Position numbers and translations under genes: made by a program | Assembly (NCBI GenBank): GCA_910589425.1 | Contig: CAJUSZ010000001.1 | Span: forward strand, 89,612-153,611 | Length of the DNA: 64,000 nucleotides | Origin: an uncultured Muribaculaceae bacterium | GTDB lineage: Bacteria > Bacteroidota > Bacteroidia > Bacteroidales > Muribaculaceae | Direction of reading: 5' to 3' | The notes under the pieces: model-generated | Databases searched by the model: none | Seen by the model: the letters and a program-made list of their open reading frames with translations, nothing else | Told to the model about the DNA's origin: nothing | Shown: one piece after another, positions 52,590 to 62,600 of the stretch | Layout: every line of letters starts with the position of its first letter | Position numbering within the stretch: the first letter of the stretch is position 1

Positions 52590-53097
52590 ATAATAGTAAA
52601 TCTATGCAACTTCTCCAAACATCCGCCATCCACATTCATATATAAATATTTGTTAAAACATGAGCAAATTGCTAAATTTTACAATCCGGAGCATGGCCAT
52701 GTTACAGGAAAATTGTATTTTTGCACCGCAAAAATCAACCGATATTGTTCAGGCCGGAACAGTCTCCCGCAAACATAACCATATTTATTGCGCGAAAAAG
52801 ATACCGGCTTTGGGCATCTGCGGAGGTTTCTGTAAAATGATTTAACAACTGAATATAGCAAAGGCTTGGCTTCAAGCTTTCTGATGCAACGACAGTGTCG
52901 TGAATAGAGAATTCACGGTTTATTTAAAACCAAACATAGACTGCATATAAATAAATCTTCATATTTTGCCTTAAGAAAGGCAGACTGTATGGGAGGAAGT
53001 TTTTATTTATAAGTGTGCATTATCATGATTTACTGAATTTTTTATTGTTCTGTCCGCGCAAATAAATATAAACATCAATAAAAAAATACCAACATCT
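52590..53097 (+). promoter_or_regulatory. Long leader region of the fimbrial operon
   Basis: This 508-bp stretch has no supported gene. It has a -7 box candidate, TATTTTTG (52716-52723), placed inside an 8-bp inverted repeat (ATTTTTGC, 3-nt gap, GCAAAAAT). Further on is a chain of hairpins: ACGAC/GTCGT (52889-52901), CGTGAAT/ATTCACG (52899-52917) and GGTTT/AAACC (52917-52931), which overlap by a few bases and so compete. A TGCCTT/AAGGCA hairpin lies near 52967-52982. A long, structured leader would fit control of pilus expression. I found no long inverted repeats that would mark an invertible promoter. Confidence 0.45.
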
Positions 53098-53694
53098 ATG
53101 AGCATGAAAGGTCTGCATTTGAAATTAACGTGCGCACTTTTTTTAGCCGGGATATTTTCAGCCACAGCTCAAAAAGCCGCGATCAAGACTAATTTGCTCC
53201 AGGACGCACTTCTCGATCCCAACATCGGTGTGGAAATCGGACTCGCGCCTAAATGGACTTTAGACATCACCGGACAGATAAACGCATGGACAATCGGTGA
53301 TGGCCATCGCTGGAAACATTGGCTTGTGCAGCCCGAGGCACGATATTGGTTTTGCGAGAGATTTGCAGGACATTTTCTCGGCTTTCACGCTTTAGGCGGA
53401 CAATATAATTTCAGCCGCCTCGGAAACAAGATAACGAATTTCCTCGGGAGCGATCTGTCAAAACTCACCGATCAGCGCTATCAGGGCTGGGGTGTCGGTG
53501 CCGGTGTGGCTTACGGATACGCCTGGCCTGTGGCCAAGCACTGGAGTGTGGAGGCGGAAATAGGCATAGGTTGGATATATACCCGATTTGACTCATATCC
53601 GTGTAAAGAATGCGGCACAAAAATTGATTCCGACAAAGTCCACAACTATGTCGGGCCGACAAAAGCCGCTCTGAATATAGTATATCTTTTTTAA
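53098..53694 (+). CDS. DUF3575 outer-membrane protein of the fimbrial operon
   Basis: This 198-residue protein has a signal peptide (to about residue 25, ATAQ). KTNLLQDALLDPNIGVEIGLAPKW is the DUF3575 opening, followed by alternating aromatic strands and a Cys pair (CKECG). It probably forms a small outer-membrane barrel. Genes of this family head many Bacteroidales type V pilus operons, and this one is 31 bp ahead of the DUF3868 gene. Its job in assembly is unknown. Confidence 0.8.
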   Translation: MSMKGLHLKLTCALFLAGIFSATAQKAAIKTNLLQDALLDPNIGVEIGLAPKWTLDITGQINAWTIGDGHRWKHWLVQPEARYWFCERFAGHFLGFHALGGQYNFSRLGNKITNFLGSDLSKLTDQRYQGWGVGAGVAYGYAWPVAKHWSVEAEIGIGWIYTRFDSYPCKECGTKIDSDKVHNYVGPTKAALNIVYLF

Positions 53695-53725
53695 GCACAC
53701 TAACCACCGCTCTTTTCTTAATTCT

Positions 53726-55180
53726 ATGACAAATTACAAGAAAGTCTGCTTATTCATACCCGCAGCACTGGCAGTGGCGTGTGCCGCCCAGGCCCAGAAC
53801 ATCGACAAACTTCATATTTCCGAAATAAAGGCAGGGAAAGATGGCAGCCGCTTCAATGTGAGCATGAATATCTCGCCCCGCGACTATAAGCTGTCTCTCA
53901 ACCGGGAGATTGAAATTATCCCTGTGATATGGAGCGCGGACAGTACGAAGTCGGTTCAGCTTCCATCCGTGATGATAGCAGGCAAGAACATGTATTATTA
54001 CGGTTTACGGAATGACCGTCCCGGAGCCCCTAATTCGCTTTATCGCGCAGGCAAGGGGGAAACCGTAAGCTATGCCCACAGCATTGAATATGAACCCTGG
54101 ATGGAAACGTCCACTCTTGGATTCCAGCAGCGTGAGCTTGGCTGCTGCGGATCTCCGCAAGGCGAGCGCGAAATGATTCCTGTAGCCCGCATCGACTACC
54201 GTCCACGCAAATATGAACCCAGCTACGTATTTGCCAGGCCGAAAGCCTCCGGAGACAAGATAGTTGAGATCGAGGGTCAGGCCTACATCGATTTCCCGGT
54301 AAACCGGACCGAAATATATCCCGATTACCGAAAGAATCCTACTGAACTTCTCAAGATCATCAAGTCCATCGATGAAGTCAAAAACAATCCTGACATAAAA
54401 GTGCGTCAGATCAGCCTCAAAGGCTTCGCGTCTCCCGAAGGACCATACAACAACAATGTCCGCCTTGCAAAAGGCCGTACCCAGTCTCTGAAAGACTACG
54501 TCAGCAGACAGTATGATTTTCCTTCATCGACCTACACCACGGCCTACGAACCGGAAGACTGGGAAGGACTCCGGGATTCGCTCGAAGTGTCTGTCCTTCC
54601 GTCCCGCAAGGAACTCCTGGGTCTGATTTCCGAGAATATCGAGCCTGACAGAAAAGACGCACTGATGAAGCAGCGCTTCCCGGCAGACTACGCGTATATT
54701 CTCAAATACATATATCCGGCTCTTCGACATACGAATTACAAAATCACCTATTCTGTCCGCAAATATACCGATGTGGAGGAAATAAAACGTGTCATGGCCA
54801 CACGCCCGCAGGATCTCAGCCTCGAGGAATTCTATATACTCGCGCAGAGTTATCCGGCCGGCAGTCCTGAATTTGACGAAGTATTCGACATCGCTGTCAG
54901 AATGTTCCCTAAGGACGAAGCCGCCAATCTGAATGCTGCAAACGCTGCCATGGCCGCAGGGGAATTCGCAAGAGCGGAAAAGTATCTGTCAAGAGCCGGA
55001 CAGTCAGCCGAAGCTTATTATGCACGAGGAATCTACGGTGCTTTGACAGAGAACTGGGATGAATCATTCGCCAATCTGGAAAAAGCTAAAAACGGAGGCA
55101 TGACCCAGGCTGAAGAGGCTATCGATTCGATCAAGGCCGCAAGAGAGGCAAAAAGTCCTGTCTCATGGATCAAACAATGA
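53726..55180 (+). CDS. DUF3868/OmpA-like fimbrial assembly protein
   Basis: This 484-residue protein has a signal peptide (1-24, ending AQAQ). The N-terminal DUF3868 domain comes first (about 25-180, with VMIAGKNMYYYGLRN). A central OmpA-like peptidoglycan-binding region follows (about 190-320, YIDFPVNRTEIYPDYRKN, then VRLAKGRTQSLKDYV). The C-terminal ~110 residues form TPR-like helices (AANLNAANAAMAAGEFARAEKYL). The mix suggests a periplasmic or outer-membrane anchor that links the pilus base to the cell wall. It precedes the major pilin by 58 bp. Confidence 0.8.
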   Translation: MTNYKKVCLFIPAALAVACAAQAQNIDKLHISEIKAGKDGSRFNVSMNISPRDYKLSLNREIEIIPVIWSADSTKSVQLPSVMIAGKNMYYYGLRNDRPGAPNSLYRAGKGETVSYAHSIEYEPWMETSTLGFQQRELGCCGSPQGEREMIPVARIDYRPRKYEPSYVFARPKASGDKIVEIEGQAYIDFPVNRTEIYPDYRKNPTELLKIIKSIDEVKNNPDIKVRQISLKGFASPEGPYNNNVRLAKGRTQSLKDYVSRQYDFPSSTYTTAYEPEDWEGLRDSLEVSVLPSRKELLGLISENIEPDRKDALMKQRFPADYAYILKYIYPALRHTNYKITYSVRKYTDVEEIKRVMATRPQDLSLEEFYILAQSYPAGSPEFDEVFDIAVRMFPKDEAANLNAANAAMAAGEFARAEKYLSRAGQSAEAYYARGIYGALTENWDESFANLEKAKNGGMTQAEEAIDSIKAAREAKSPVSWIKQ

Positions 55181-55238
55181 CCGAACCATTGAATATTATC
55201 AATAAAACAAATAATTAATAGTTAATTTTTCAACATTT

Positions 55239-57215
55239 ATGAAACATTTCAGCAAGTGGCTCTGCGGAGTCATGGCAGTCGGCATGCTCGCATCGTGCAG
55301 CAACGACGAAATCGTTGAGAATGGTGGCAATTACAATCCCGACGGCCCCGGCTACTACATGGGAGTGAACATTGTAACCAACTACGGTGGCGGCACAAGA
55401 AGCTTCACCGACGGAGACAATTCGTCCAATGATGGAATAGAAGAAGGATATGCAAAAGAGAATCATGTAGGTTCTCTGATGATTGTACTTGCTAAATCAA
55501 GCGACAACAGCTTCATCGTAAGTTCATTCATCAATAACGACAGAATCCAGAACACTTCCGAGAAGACCGTCTACCTCACCACATCAAAGTTCTCCCGCGA
55601 TGCCATACATGCCTATTACGAGTCTGGCAACGTAGAGACCGAAGTCAACGTCTTCGTATTCTGCAATCCCAACGAGCCTCTCAAATCAACACTCTCCACA
55701 ACAACGCTTGGCGATACGAAGTGGGTTGACAAAGTGGCCATGCTTTCGAACGCCACTGACGGAAGTCTTTGGTCAACTGCCGGCGAAGGTTCTTTCGTAA
55801 TGTCCAATGTTGAGATCTCAAAGCGTCAGATCCCCGCCACAGAAGACACCTGGAACCACTACACCACAGCAGAGAACGCATTCGATCTCTCAGGCCAGAA
55901 TTCACAGGGTGAAAATATCGACAACTCAGCGACAGCCCAGCGCGGCACCATCAAGGTTCACCGCATGGCTGCCCGTTTCGACTTCAAGGATGGCTCAGCC
56001 AATGGCGACCAGACTTATCCTGTCATGAAGCAATACAACGCGGACGGCACCGAGGGCGCAACACTCCTCAACGTGAAACTCACAGACATGTCCATGGTCA
56101 ACATGAACAACTCGATGTACTATCTCGAGCGTGTGTCCGCAGACGGTCTCAATGCCAACAGCGTCCTTTGCGGAGCAGAGAAGCCCTGGTATTCGGATGC
56201 GAACGGCACTCCTATCGCCGGCTCAGGCAACTATGTGGTTGACGTCTACGCTCAGCAGAAGCAGAGCCTTCTCAGCTCAGGATTCGGCACATATATGTAC
56301 TATCCCTTCTTCAATGAGGATGGCAAAGTGGGCAATGCCTCACAGTGGTCAACAGTGAAGATTTCCGACGTGCTTGAGAATGGTCTCGCCGACAACTACA
56401 AGGAGAAAGAATATAAGATCTGGCGCTATGCAACGGAAAACGTTATCCCCAAGACCGACATCCAGACAAACGCATGGTCGACAGGCGTCGTATTCCGTGG
56501 TAAGATAATCGCAACAAAGGCTGCTCTCAACAGCACCAATGTATATGTCAAGAACATGGCCGAGGCTGTGAACAATGCCAAGGCAGACGGCACAAACCCA
56601 TGGCTTTTCAAATATGCCAACAATCTGTTCGCAGGCTGGGAAGATATGCGTCAGGCTGCCGTTGCCGCCGCATACGACACCAAGACAAAGGAATGGAACC
56701 GTAACAATGGCCTTTACGTAACCGTATTCGGAAACGGCGGCGTAGGCGAAAGCTTTGAGCTTCGTCTGAACGATGGCAAGACACTTACAATCAACGACGA
56801 TCTCGCCATCGACTCAAACAGCGCGAACGCAAAATATGACGCCATGAAGAATGCTCAGGACGATGCCACAGCGGAAGCAGCCTTCAAACTCAGCATCACA
56901 AGCCAGGGTGTTACCATCTATCAGGCGGAAAATGGCAGCGAAGGCTGGGGCTACTATTGCAACTACTACTACTGGAACCGCCACAATGACAACAACCTTG
57001 CAGGCATCATGGGTCCCATGGAGTTCGCTGTAGTCCGCAACAACGTCTACAAGCTCTCTGTAACCCAGATCCGTCAGCTTGGCCACCCCATCGATCCTGA
57101 AAATGATCCCGAGACTCCGACTCCGGAGACTCCCGACGAGCCGGAAGATGTTTACATGAAAGTCAGCGTCGAGGTAATTCCTTGGGTTGTACGTGTCAAC
57201 GACATCATCCTTTAA
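55239..57215 (+). CDS. Mfa1-type major fimbrial subunit (type V pilin)
   Basis: This 658-residue pilin is exported as a lipoprotein (signal ends MLASC, Cys20) and then assembled on the surface by strand exchange after loss of its N-terminal strand. Arg54 in GGGTRSF lies where arginine-specific maturation occurs in Porphyromonas pilins. The first transthyretin-like domain has VGSLMIVLAKSS and VNVFVFCNP. The C-terminal region ends KVSVEVIPWVVRVNDIIL, close to the Mfa1 family terminus. It is larger than many fimbrillins. It is the first and probably most expressed pilin of the operon, with a hairpin-bearing gap after it. Confidence 0.85.
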   Translation: MKHFSKWLCGVMAVGMLASCSNDEIVENGGNYNPDGPGYYMGVNIVTNYGGGTRSFTDGDNSSNDGIEEGYAKENHVGSLMIVLAKSSDNSFIVSSFINNDRIQNTSEKTVYLTTSKFSRDAIHAYYESGNVETEVNVFVFCNPNEPLKSTLSTTTLGDTKWVDKVAMLSNATDGSLWSTAGEGSFVMSNVEISKRQIPATEDTWNHYTTAENAFDLSGQNSQGENIDNSATAQRGTIKVHRMAARFDFKDGSANGDQTYPVMKQYNADGTEGATLLNVKLTDMSMVNMNNSMYYLERVSADGLNANSVLCGAEKPWYSDANGTPIAGSGNYVVDVYAQQKQSLLSSGFGTYMYYPFFNEDGKVGNASQWSTVKISDVLENGLADNYKEKEYKIWRYATENVIPKTDIQTNAWSTGVVFRGKIIATKAALNSTNVYVKNMAEAVNNAKADGTNPWLFKYANNLFAGWEDMRQAAVAAAYDTKTKEWNRNNGLYVTVFGNGGVGESFELRLNDGKTLTINDDLAIDSNSANAKYDAMKNAQDDATAEAAFKLSITSQGVTIYQAENGSEGWGYYCNYYYWNRHNDNNLAGIMGPMEFAVVRNNVYKLSVTQIRQLGHPIDPENDPETPTPETPDEPEDVYMKVSVEVIPWVVRVNDIIL

Positions 57216-57250
57216 ATAATAAAACATCAGCACGCGGCGCTGCCGCACAT

Positions 57251-57282
57251 CCGCAGGGAAGAGTCCCGTCTCTCCCCTGCGG
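57251..57282 (+). promoter_or_regulatory. Hairpin in the gap after the major pilin gene
   Basis: CCGCAGGG pairs with CCCTGCGG, extended by three more pairs past one mismatch, with a 6-nt loop. It sits 35 bp after the pilin stop in a 186-bp gap, the widest within the operon. It could stabilise pilin mRNA or reduce readthrough, giving more major subunit than accessory subunits. Confidence 0.5.
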
Positions 57283-57401
57283 TTAAAAGCCCTGGATCTC
57301 CTGACCGGGATGCAGGGCACAAAGAAATCTTCCCGCAAGGAATTGAAGATTTACTCTATATTAAAACAGAACCAACTGAAGCAACAGAGATAAAATTTGT
57401 T

Positions 57402-58418
57402 ATGAACATCAGAAAATATCTTGTCCGTGTTCTTATGGCTGCGCTTATCCCAGCCTCCGGCATGCTTTCTTCATGCAGCCTGATCAATGAGGATCTCGAA
57501 GAGTGTAACCAGGGAGTAAGGCTACGATTTGTCTATGACTACAATATGGAATTCGCAAATGCATTTCCATCCCAGGTAGACTGTCTCACGCTTCTTATAT
57601 ATGATAAAGACGGAAACTTTGTCGGTTCCCGTACAGCCGCCGCTCCTGAGATAAGCGATGAAAACTACAGGATGAATATTGATCTGCCCGAGGGAGAATA
57701 TCATTTTGTGGCTTACGGCGGCATGGAATGCGACAAGAGTTCGTTCCATTTCACTGATGACGCCTCCAGATCTTTCCCCTCGAAATTGGAGAACCTTGAG
57801 GTGGCGATGAATCAAGACTGCATCACATCCCCCAAAGGAACCGAACTTCACAAGTTGTTTTATGGAAACCTCGATGTGGCGGTTCCTGCCGATGCGCTCG
57901 ACTACACAAGCGCTACCCTCTACATGATGCGCGACACGAACGAGATAAAAGTCTTATTGCAACAAATAAACGGCGAGCCGGTGGACGACAGTGCGTTTAC
58001 ATACACCATTACGGCAGACAATACTCTCTTCAACTACAAAAATGATCTCGTGCCAGTCGGATCGACCACATTTTATCCCTGGACACGCGGCGAAATTGAG
58101 ATCGGCGAAAATCAATTTGGAGATCCCACGTCGGTTGCGTCGGCTCAGTTCGCACTCTCGCGTCTCACCATGACCGACAACATCACTCTTACGATCAATC
58201 TGAATAAGGACGGCCGGGAAGTGGTGCGCATACCATTGATAAAATATCTGATAGCGCTCAGAAACGAGGAGTATGCATATATGGATAAGCAGGAATATCT
58301 CGACCGGGAAAACTACTGGGATCTTATCTTCCTCCTTGATTCAAATTACAGATGGGTGAAAGTATCGATCATAGTCAACGGCTCTCCTGTCAGAGTAAAT
58401 GACATAGAATTCAATTGA
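57402..58418 (+). CDS. FimB/Mfa2-family fimbrial anchor subunit
   Basis: This 338-residue lipoprotein (signal ends MLSSC, Cys25) is of the FimB/Mfa2 family. In Porphyromonas, Mfa2 anchors the pilus and limits its length. The transthyretin-like N-domain has VDCLTLLIYDKDGNFV and LPEGEYHFVAYGG, the latter a family hallmark. The second domain contains SRLTMTDNITLTINL, ending in WDLIFLLDSNYRWVKVSIIVNG. No Thr-Arg maturation motif is present near residue 50-60, as expected of an anchor that keeps its lipid. It is 52 bp before the next subunit gene. Confidence 0.85.
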   Translation: MNIRKYLVRVLMAALIPASGMLSSCSLINEDLEECNQGVRLRFVYDYNMEFANAFPSQVDCLTLLIYDKDGNFVGSRTAAAPEISDENYRMNIDLPEGEYHFVAYGGMECDKSSFHFTDDASRSFPSKLENLEVAMNQDCITSPKGTELHKLFYGNLDVAVPADALDYTSATLYMMRDTNEIKVLLQQINGEPVDDSAFTYTITADNTLFNYKNDLVPVGSTTFYPWTRGEIEIGENQFGDPTSVASAQFALSRLTMTDNITLTINLNKDGREVVRIPLIKYLIALRNEEYAYMDKQEYLDRENYWDLIFLLDSNYRWVKVSIIVNGSPVRVNDIEFN

Positions 58419-58470
58419 ACCGCTGACCATATCCGACTTTACATCTTATCCATTTTTCGAACCATCAACA

Positions 58471-59640
58471 ATGAAATTTACTGATATAATTTACGGCAGT
58501 CTTATGCTCGCGGCAGGAGTTTTTGCCGGGGGATGCAGTTCGTCCTCCCTCAGCGAGCCGGATGAGCCGAAAATTGATCCCTCCAGCGGGAACGTCTATC
58601 TTACGCTGAACGTCAGGCCGATGGAATCAGTATCTTCAACCAGGGCTGGTGTTTATGAAGAGAACGATACTATCGGATTTGAGATTCCGGCGACACAATA
58701 CGAGAAAATGCGTTCGCTGAGGGTGATAATTGTACGGCCTGATGGAAGTGTGGAAACCAACAGACTTGCCAATGTCGGCTCTACCCATCTCCCCGATCCA
58801 AACGACATGACGTTTCTGGTGAAGGGCGGAGAAGCAAAACGGATCTATCTTTTCGCGAATGAAAGCAGCGTGCCGTATGACTTCTCTGCAATCGCCGAAG
58901 GGAGCGTTTTCCCACGCGAGCAAGTGGAAGGGATAGAACTGACACGCGTATCCGGGAAGCCTTTGTATGACAACAACGGCAAGCCATATATCCCCCAGCC
59001 GGGAGAAGACGCGAAAGCCGGATCGTATATCCCGATGAGCGAGGTGTTCGATATCAACGTAAAGAAGCCGGTAACAGACGAGGACCTTTACCAGACAGCC
59101 GACATGTTCGTTACCCGCGCAGCCGTAAAGTTCTCTTTTGAATTCAATGCTGTACCCGATCTGGCTGTATCCGAGTTTAGTATCAGCACTATAACAGTGG
59201 ATGGTATATCTGACAAAGAATATCTCTTGCCAAGAAACACCGTCTACAAACCATCGAAATATACCTCGACAGATTATACTCTCGGAGGACGGTTCATCAC
59301 TTCCTATTCTTTACCGTCGGATTCGCAACTTGATGAATACACCTTTGAGATTCCTGAAAAATCATTGACTGCCGGCTCAACGGCTCAGACATATATACCA
59401 TATATATATCTGCCGGAAAGTCCGGAAAGGTCTTATAAGGTGAAAATCGGATTCAAGACACCCGAAAGCCCCGACGCAGTAATCTATAGCACATACACTC
59501 TTCCAAATCTGCCGGCGCTGCCGCGCAACACTCATGTGAAAGTTTCCATGACAATGTACGCTCCATTGAAGATCGACATGCAGGTCAACATCATGCCGTA
59601 TCATTCGGTTGTGCTAAAACCAAACTTTGGACTTGATTGA
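58471..59640 (+). CDS. Accessory fimbrial lipoprotein subunit
   Basis: This 389-residue protein has a lipoprotein signal (ending FAGGC, Cys22) and the beta-rich pilin plan. YLTLNVRPM comes first, then a Thr-Arg-Ala site at residues 57-59 (SSTRAG). MRSLRVIIVRPDGSVE is the first-domain strand pair, and a C-terminal domain ends VNIMPYHSVVLKPNF. It resembles type V accessory/tip-shaft subunits (Mfa3/FimC-like position), but the exact family is uncertain. Its stop overlaps an upstream in-frame codon of the next gene, which starts 30 bp later. Confidence 0.75.
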   Translation: MKFTDIIYGSLMLAAGVFAGGCSSSSLSEPDEPKIDPSSGNVYLTLNVRPMESVSSTRAGVYEENDTIGFEIPATQYEKMRSLRVIIVRPDGSVETNRLANVGSTHLPDPNDMTFLVKGGEAKRIYLFANESSVPYDFSAIAEGSVFPREQVEGIELTRVSGKPLYDNNGKPYIPQPGEDAKAGSYIPMSEVFDINVKKPVTDEDLYQTADMFVTRAAVKFSFEFNAVPDLAVSEFSISTITVDGISDKEYLLPRNTVYKPSKYTSTDYTLGGRFITSYSLPSDSQLDEYTFEIPEKSLTAGSTAQTYIPYIYLPESPERSYKVKIGFKTPESPDAVIYSTYTLPNLPALPRNTHVKVSMTMYAPLKIDMQVNIMPYHSVVLKPNFGLD

Positions 59641-59669
59641 ATCAGTTACATTTTGAATTGTTTATATCG

Positions 59670-62600
59670 ATGAAATCCAATATAATAAAAATATTATCAC
59701 TGCTGGTTCTCGCAGTTGCCAGCCAGAGCTGTGTTGATGATTATCTGTCGTCCGACGGTGAATTCGGCGACGGTGAGGCATCGATCAGATGCGAGGCTAT
59801 GTTCAACGGTTTTGACCAGACATCTCTCGGAGGCGGGACAAGAACCTCCGGAGACACGCTTAATGTAATCCGCACGCTCGATATTTTCGTCTTTAAAAAC
59901 AACGGCGACTTCGTGGGCCACTACCCTATTGACAATTGGGTGAAGTCGGAGAATCATGGACGTCCCGACACACTCGCCACTACCGAGGATCCTACGGTAA
60001 GGGCATCATTCTCTTTCCCCGAAAGGCTACCATACGGGAGATATAAAATGTATGCTGTAGCCAACGTCCCGCAGTCTCAGCTCGCGGATGTCTCCACAAT
60101 CGACCAGCTGCTCGGCATTCAGTTCAACTGGAATGCAAGCCACATCGACCAAAACGCACAGATGCTCGGCTTCGTAACATCCGACAGCGGCGTGGGGCCT
60201 GATTACGAAAGCTTCTCAGCACCCGTCATCGAGATTAAGCAACCCGCTGTTACGCTTTACTCCTGGATGCGGCGTGTGGCATCGAAAGTAACTGTGGCAT
60301 ACGACGGACGCGACCTGCTCGAGAATGTATATATCTATCTCAAAAGCGTTCGAGTACACAACATTAACAAAAAAGCTTATCTCGGGAAAGACTCAAAAGC
60401 TACATCAGCCGCCGATGTGGAAGATGGCGAGATAGAGTATTATTACGATCGTAAACAATATCCGCAGGGACCTCCGCAGTCTGCATTCGGCCACGAATGG
60501 AGTGCGCGTGTCATGAAAGGTACATACAACAACGGTTTCCGCGGCAGCAACCATTCCAACGACGCCAATGCCCTGTTCTTCTTTGAGAATAAGCAAGGCA
60601 AAGGACAGAGCAAGCATCAGGATGATGATGGCGACGGCGTCATTGACCATCCGACCGGGAACACCCCTGGCGATGATGGCTACCGGGATGGGAAACCATA
60701 CGGCACATATATTGAGGTGGAGGCCCACTACGTAAGCAATGTTCCCGGCCACATGGGCAACGGCAAGATAATCTACCGGTTCATGCTCGGACAGAATGTG
60801 GATGACAATTACGATGCCACACGTAATTGCCACTATAAAGTTACCCTACATTTCAACAAATACGCCAACGATGTAGACTGGCACATTGAGTATTACCAGC
60901 CTACCCCATCGATTGACGCGCCCAATCCGTATTATATCTCATATCTGTATGATAAAAATATCGGAACGGATGAAACAATCGGAATGCCTGTTCAGATCAA
61001 CGGTGAGATTGAACCCGGATCCCAGATCAAAACCCGTATTCTCACAAACGACTGGTTTCCGTTCGGGGCTCCAGCCTCAGTATACTATACGGATGCAGCC
61101 AAAGTCAACCAGCCTTGGAACGGATTTCTCTCACTCAGATCCACAGGCAAGACAATCAATATTTCAGATGCCGGAGCCACTGACAACAAAACGTATTACG
61201 AGAATAAAAACCGCGGATGGAGAAACTTCAGCACTACGCCCGGTACATATAACAAGGGCACGGACGCGACTGACGGCACATACAAGGTTATCAATAATCT
61301 TGACGATAAGCCTGGTGTAACCCTTCTTATGCCGTTGTATACCCGTGCGAAAGTTCTTATTAAGACAACGGGCTACACTGGAAATAATCCCTATAACGCT
61401 TATTTCCGAAAGGCCACAGTAGAAGTTGCGGCAAGCCTTAAGAATCCGATTACCAATAAATTTCAGCAATACAAAGATACAATCACCATTTATCAGGTGC
61501 GTAGAACAGTAAATCCGAAAGGTATCTGGAGAAAATACGATAGTGACGAATCTTTCCATGTGGTTCTAAGTGCCCTGTCCACACAGCAACCCAACATTCT
61601 TGAGGAATCGACAAGTTCATTCACACCTCTGTCTTCCGAAGGTCCGTGGTATGCTGAGGTGATCGGATCAGAGTCTTCATGGGTGAAACTTTCGCCAGCA
61701 GGAGAATCATACAGAAGCGGCGACAGAATATATGGCGAAACCGGTTCCAGAATTGAGTTCAATTACAAGCCGGCGAATAAACTTACCGATCCCAATCAGG
61801 TAAGATGTGCAATGATCAGGATCCGTTATCACAATTTCTCATGCGAGCATATAATCTATGTCCGGCAGGGATATGCCCCTCTGGCGATAACTTCCGACGG
61901 CCCGGAATGGTATTCATTCAATATGCGTACACAGACAGAACCTGCACAGTCTCCTGTTGAGGAAGGGAATCAGTTCCGGTGGGGACGGTGGGAATCTCCT
62001 ATAAATGCTACAAATAACAGACGATCCGGCTATAAATTTGGTGAAAATATCGGAAATAAACCGCTATGGATATATCCTACGAACAGTGGCACCGGCGGGA
62101 CTAAATGGAGTGATATGGCTGGTAATACAAATGTATCAGTATGGCCAGATGCTACTATCGACGGAGAAAATGCACGAGTGGCAACCACGGACGACTGGAC
62201 TTCCATCCACAATAAAACCAATATTCAATATGGATATGGAATACTCTATGCAGACGGGGCGACGACAGTTCAGAATCCAGTGGTAGATGCGATGGGATAT
62301 TACTATGATTCACCCGTTGGAGAGAATAAGCAGACCAAGGGTATGCGTGGAATCTTTGTCTACAATGAGACAACCGGGGCACAGTTATTCTTTCCTATCG
62401 GGGCTGCAGGTTATGGCCGACGTAAAGGTACCGGCGGTTGGGCAAACACCGATGCTCCGGGCACTTTGAGGTATGCTGTGAGAAGTGGGGAAATGCCGAG
62501 TCCGGCAGTCATGGACATGCCTCTTTTCTGGAAAATTTGTGACAGTCCCGGAGCAATCTATTGGTGTCGGAATGCAAATTCCTCGGTTACAGGCTGGGAC

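Noticed and set aside
52515..52845. Short frames (61 and 87 codons) in the fimbrial leader
   Set aside because: They run through the pseudoknot-like hairpins and have no initiation signals; treated as leader sequence.
52600..53097. Invertible promoter for phase variation
   Set aside because: Scanned by eye for paired inverted repeats of 12 bp or more around a promoter; only short local hairpins were found.
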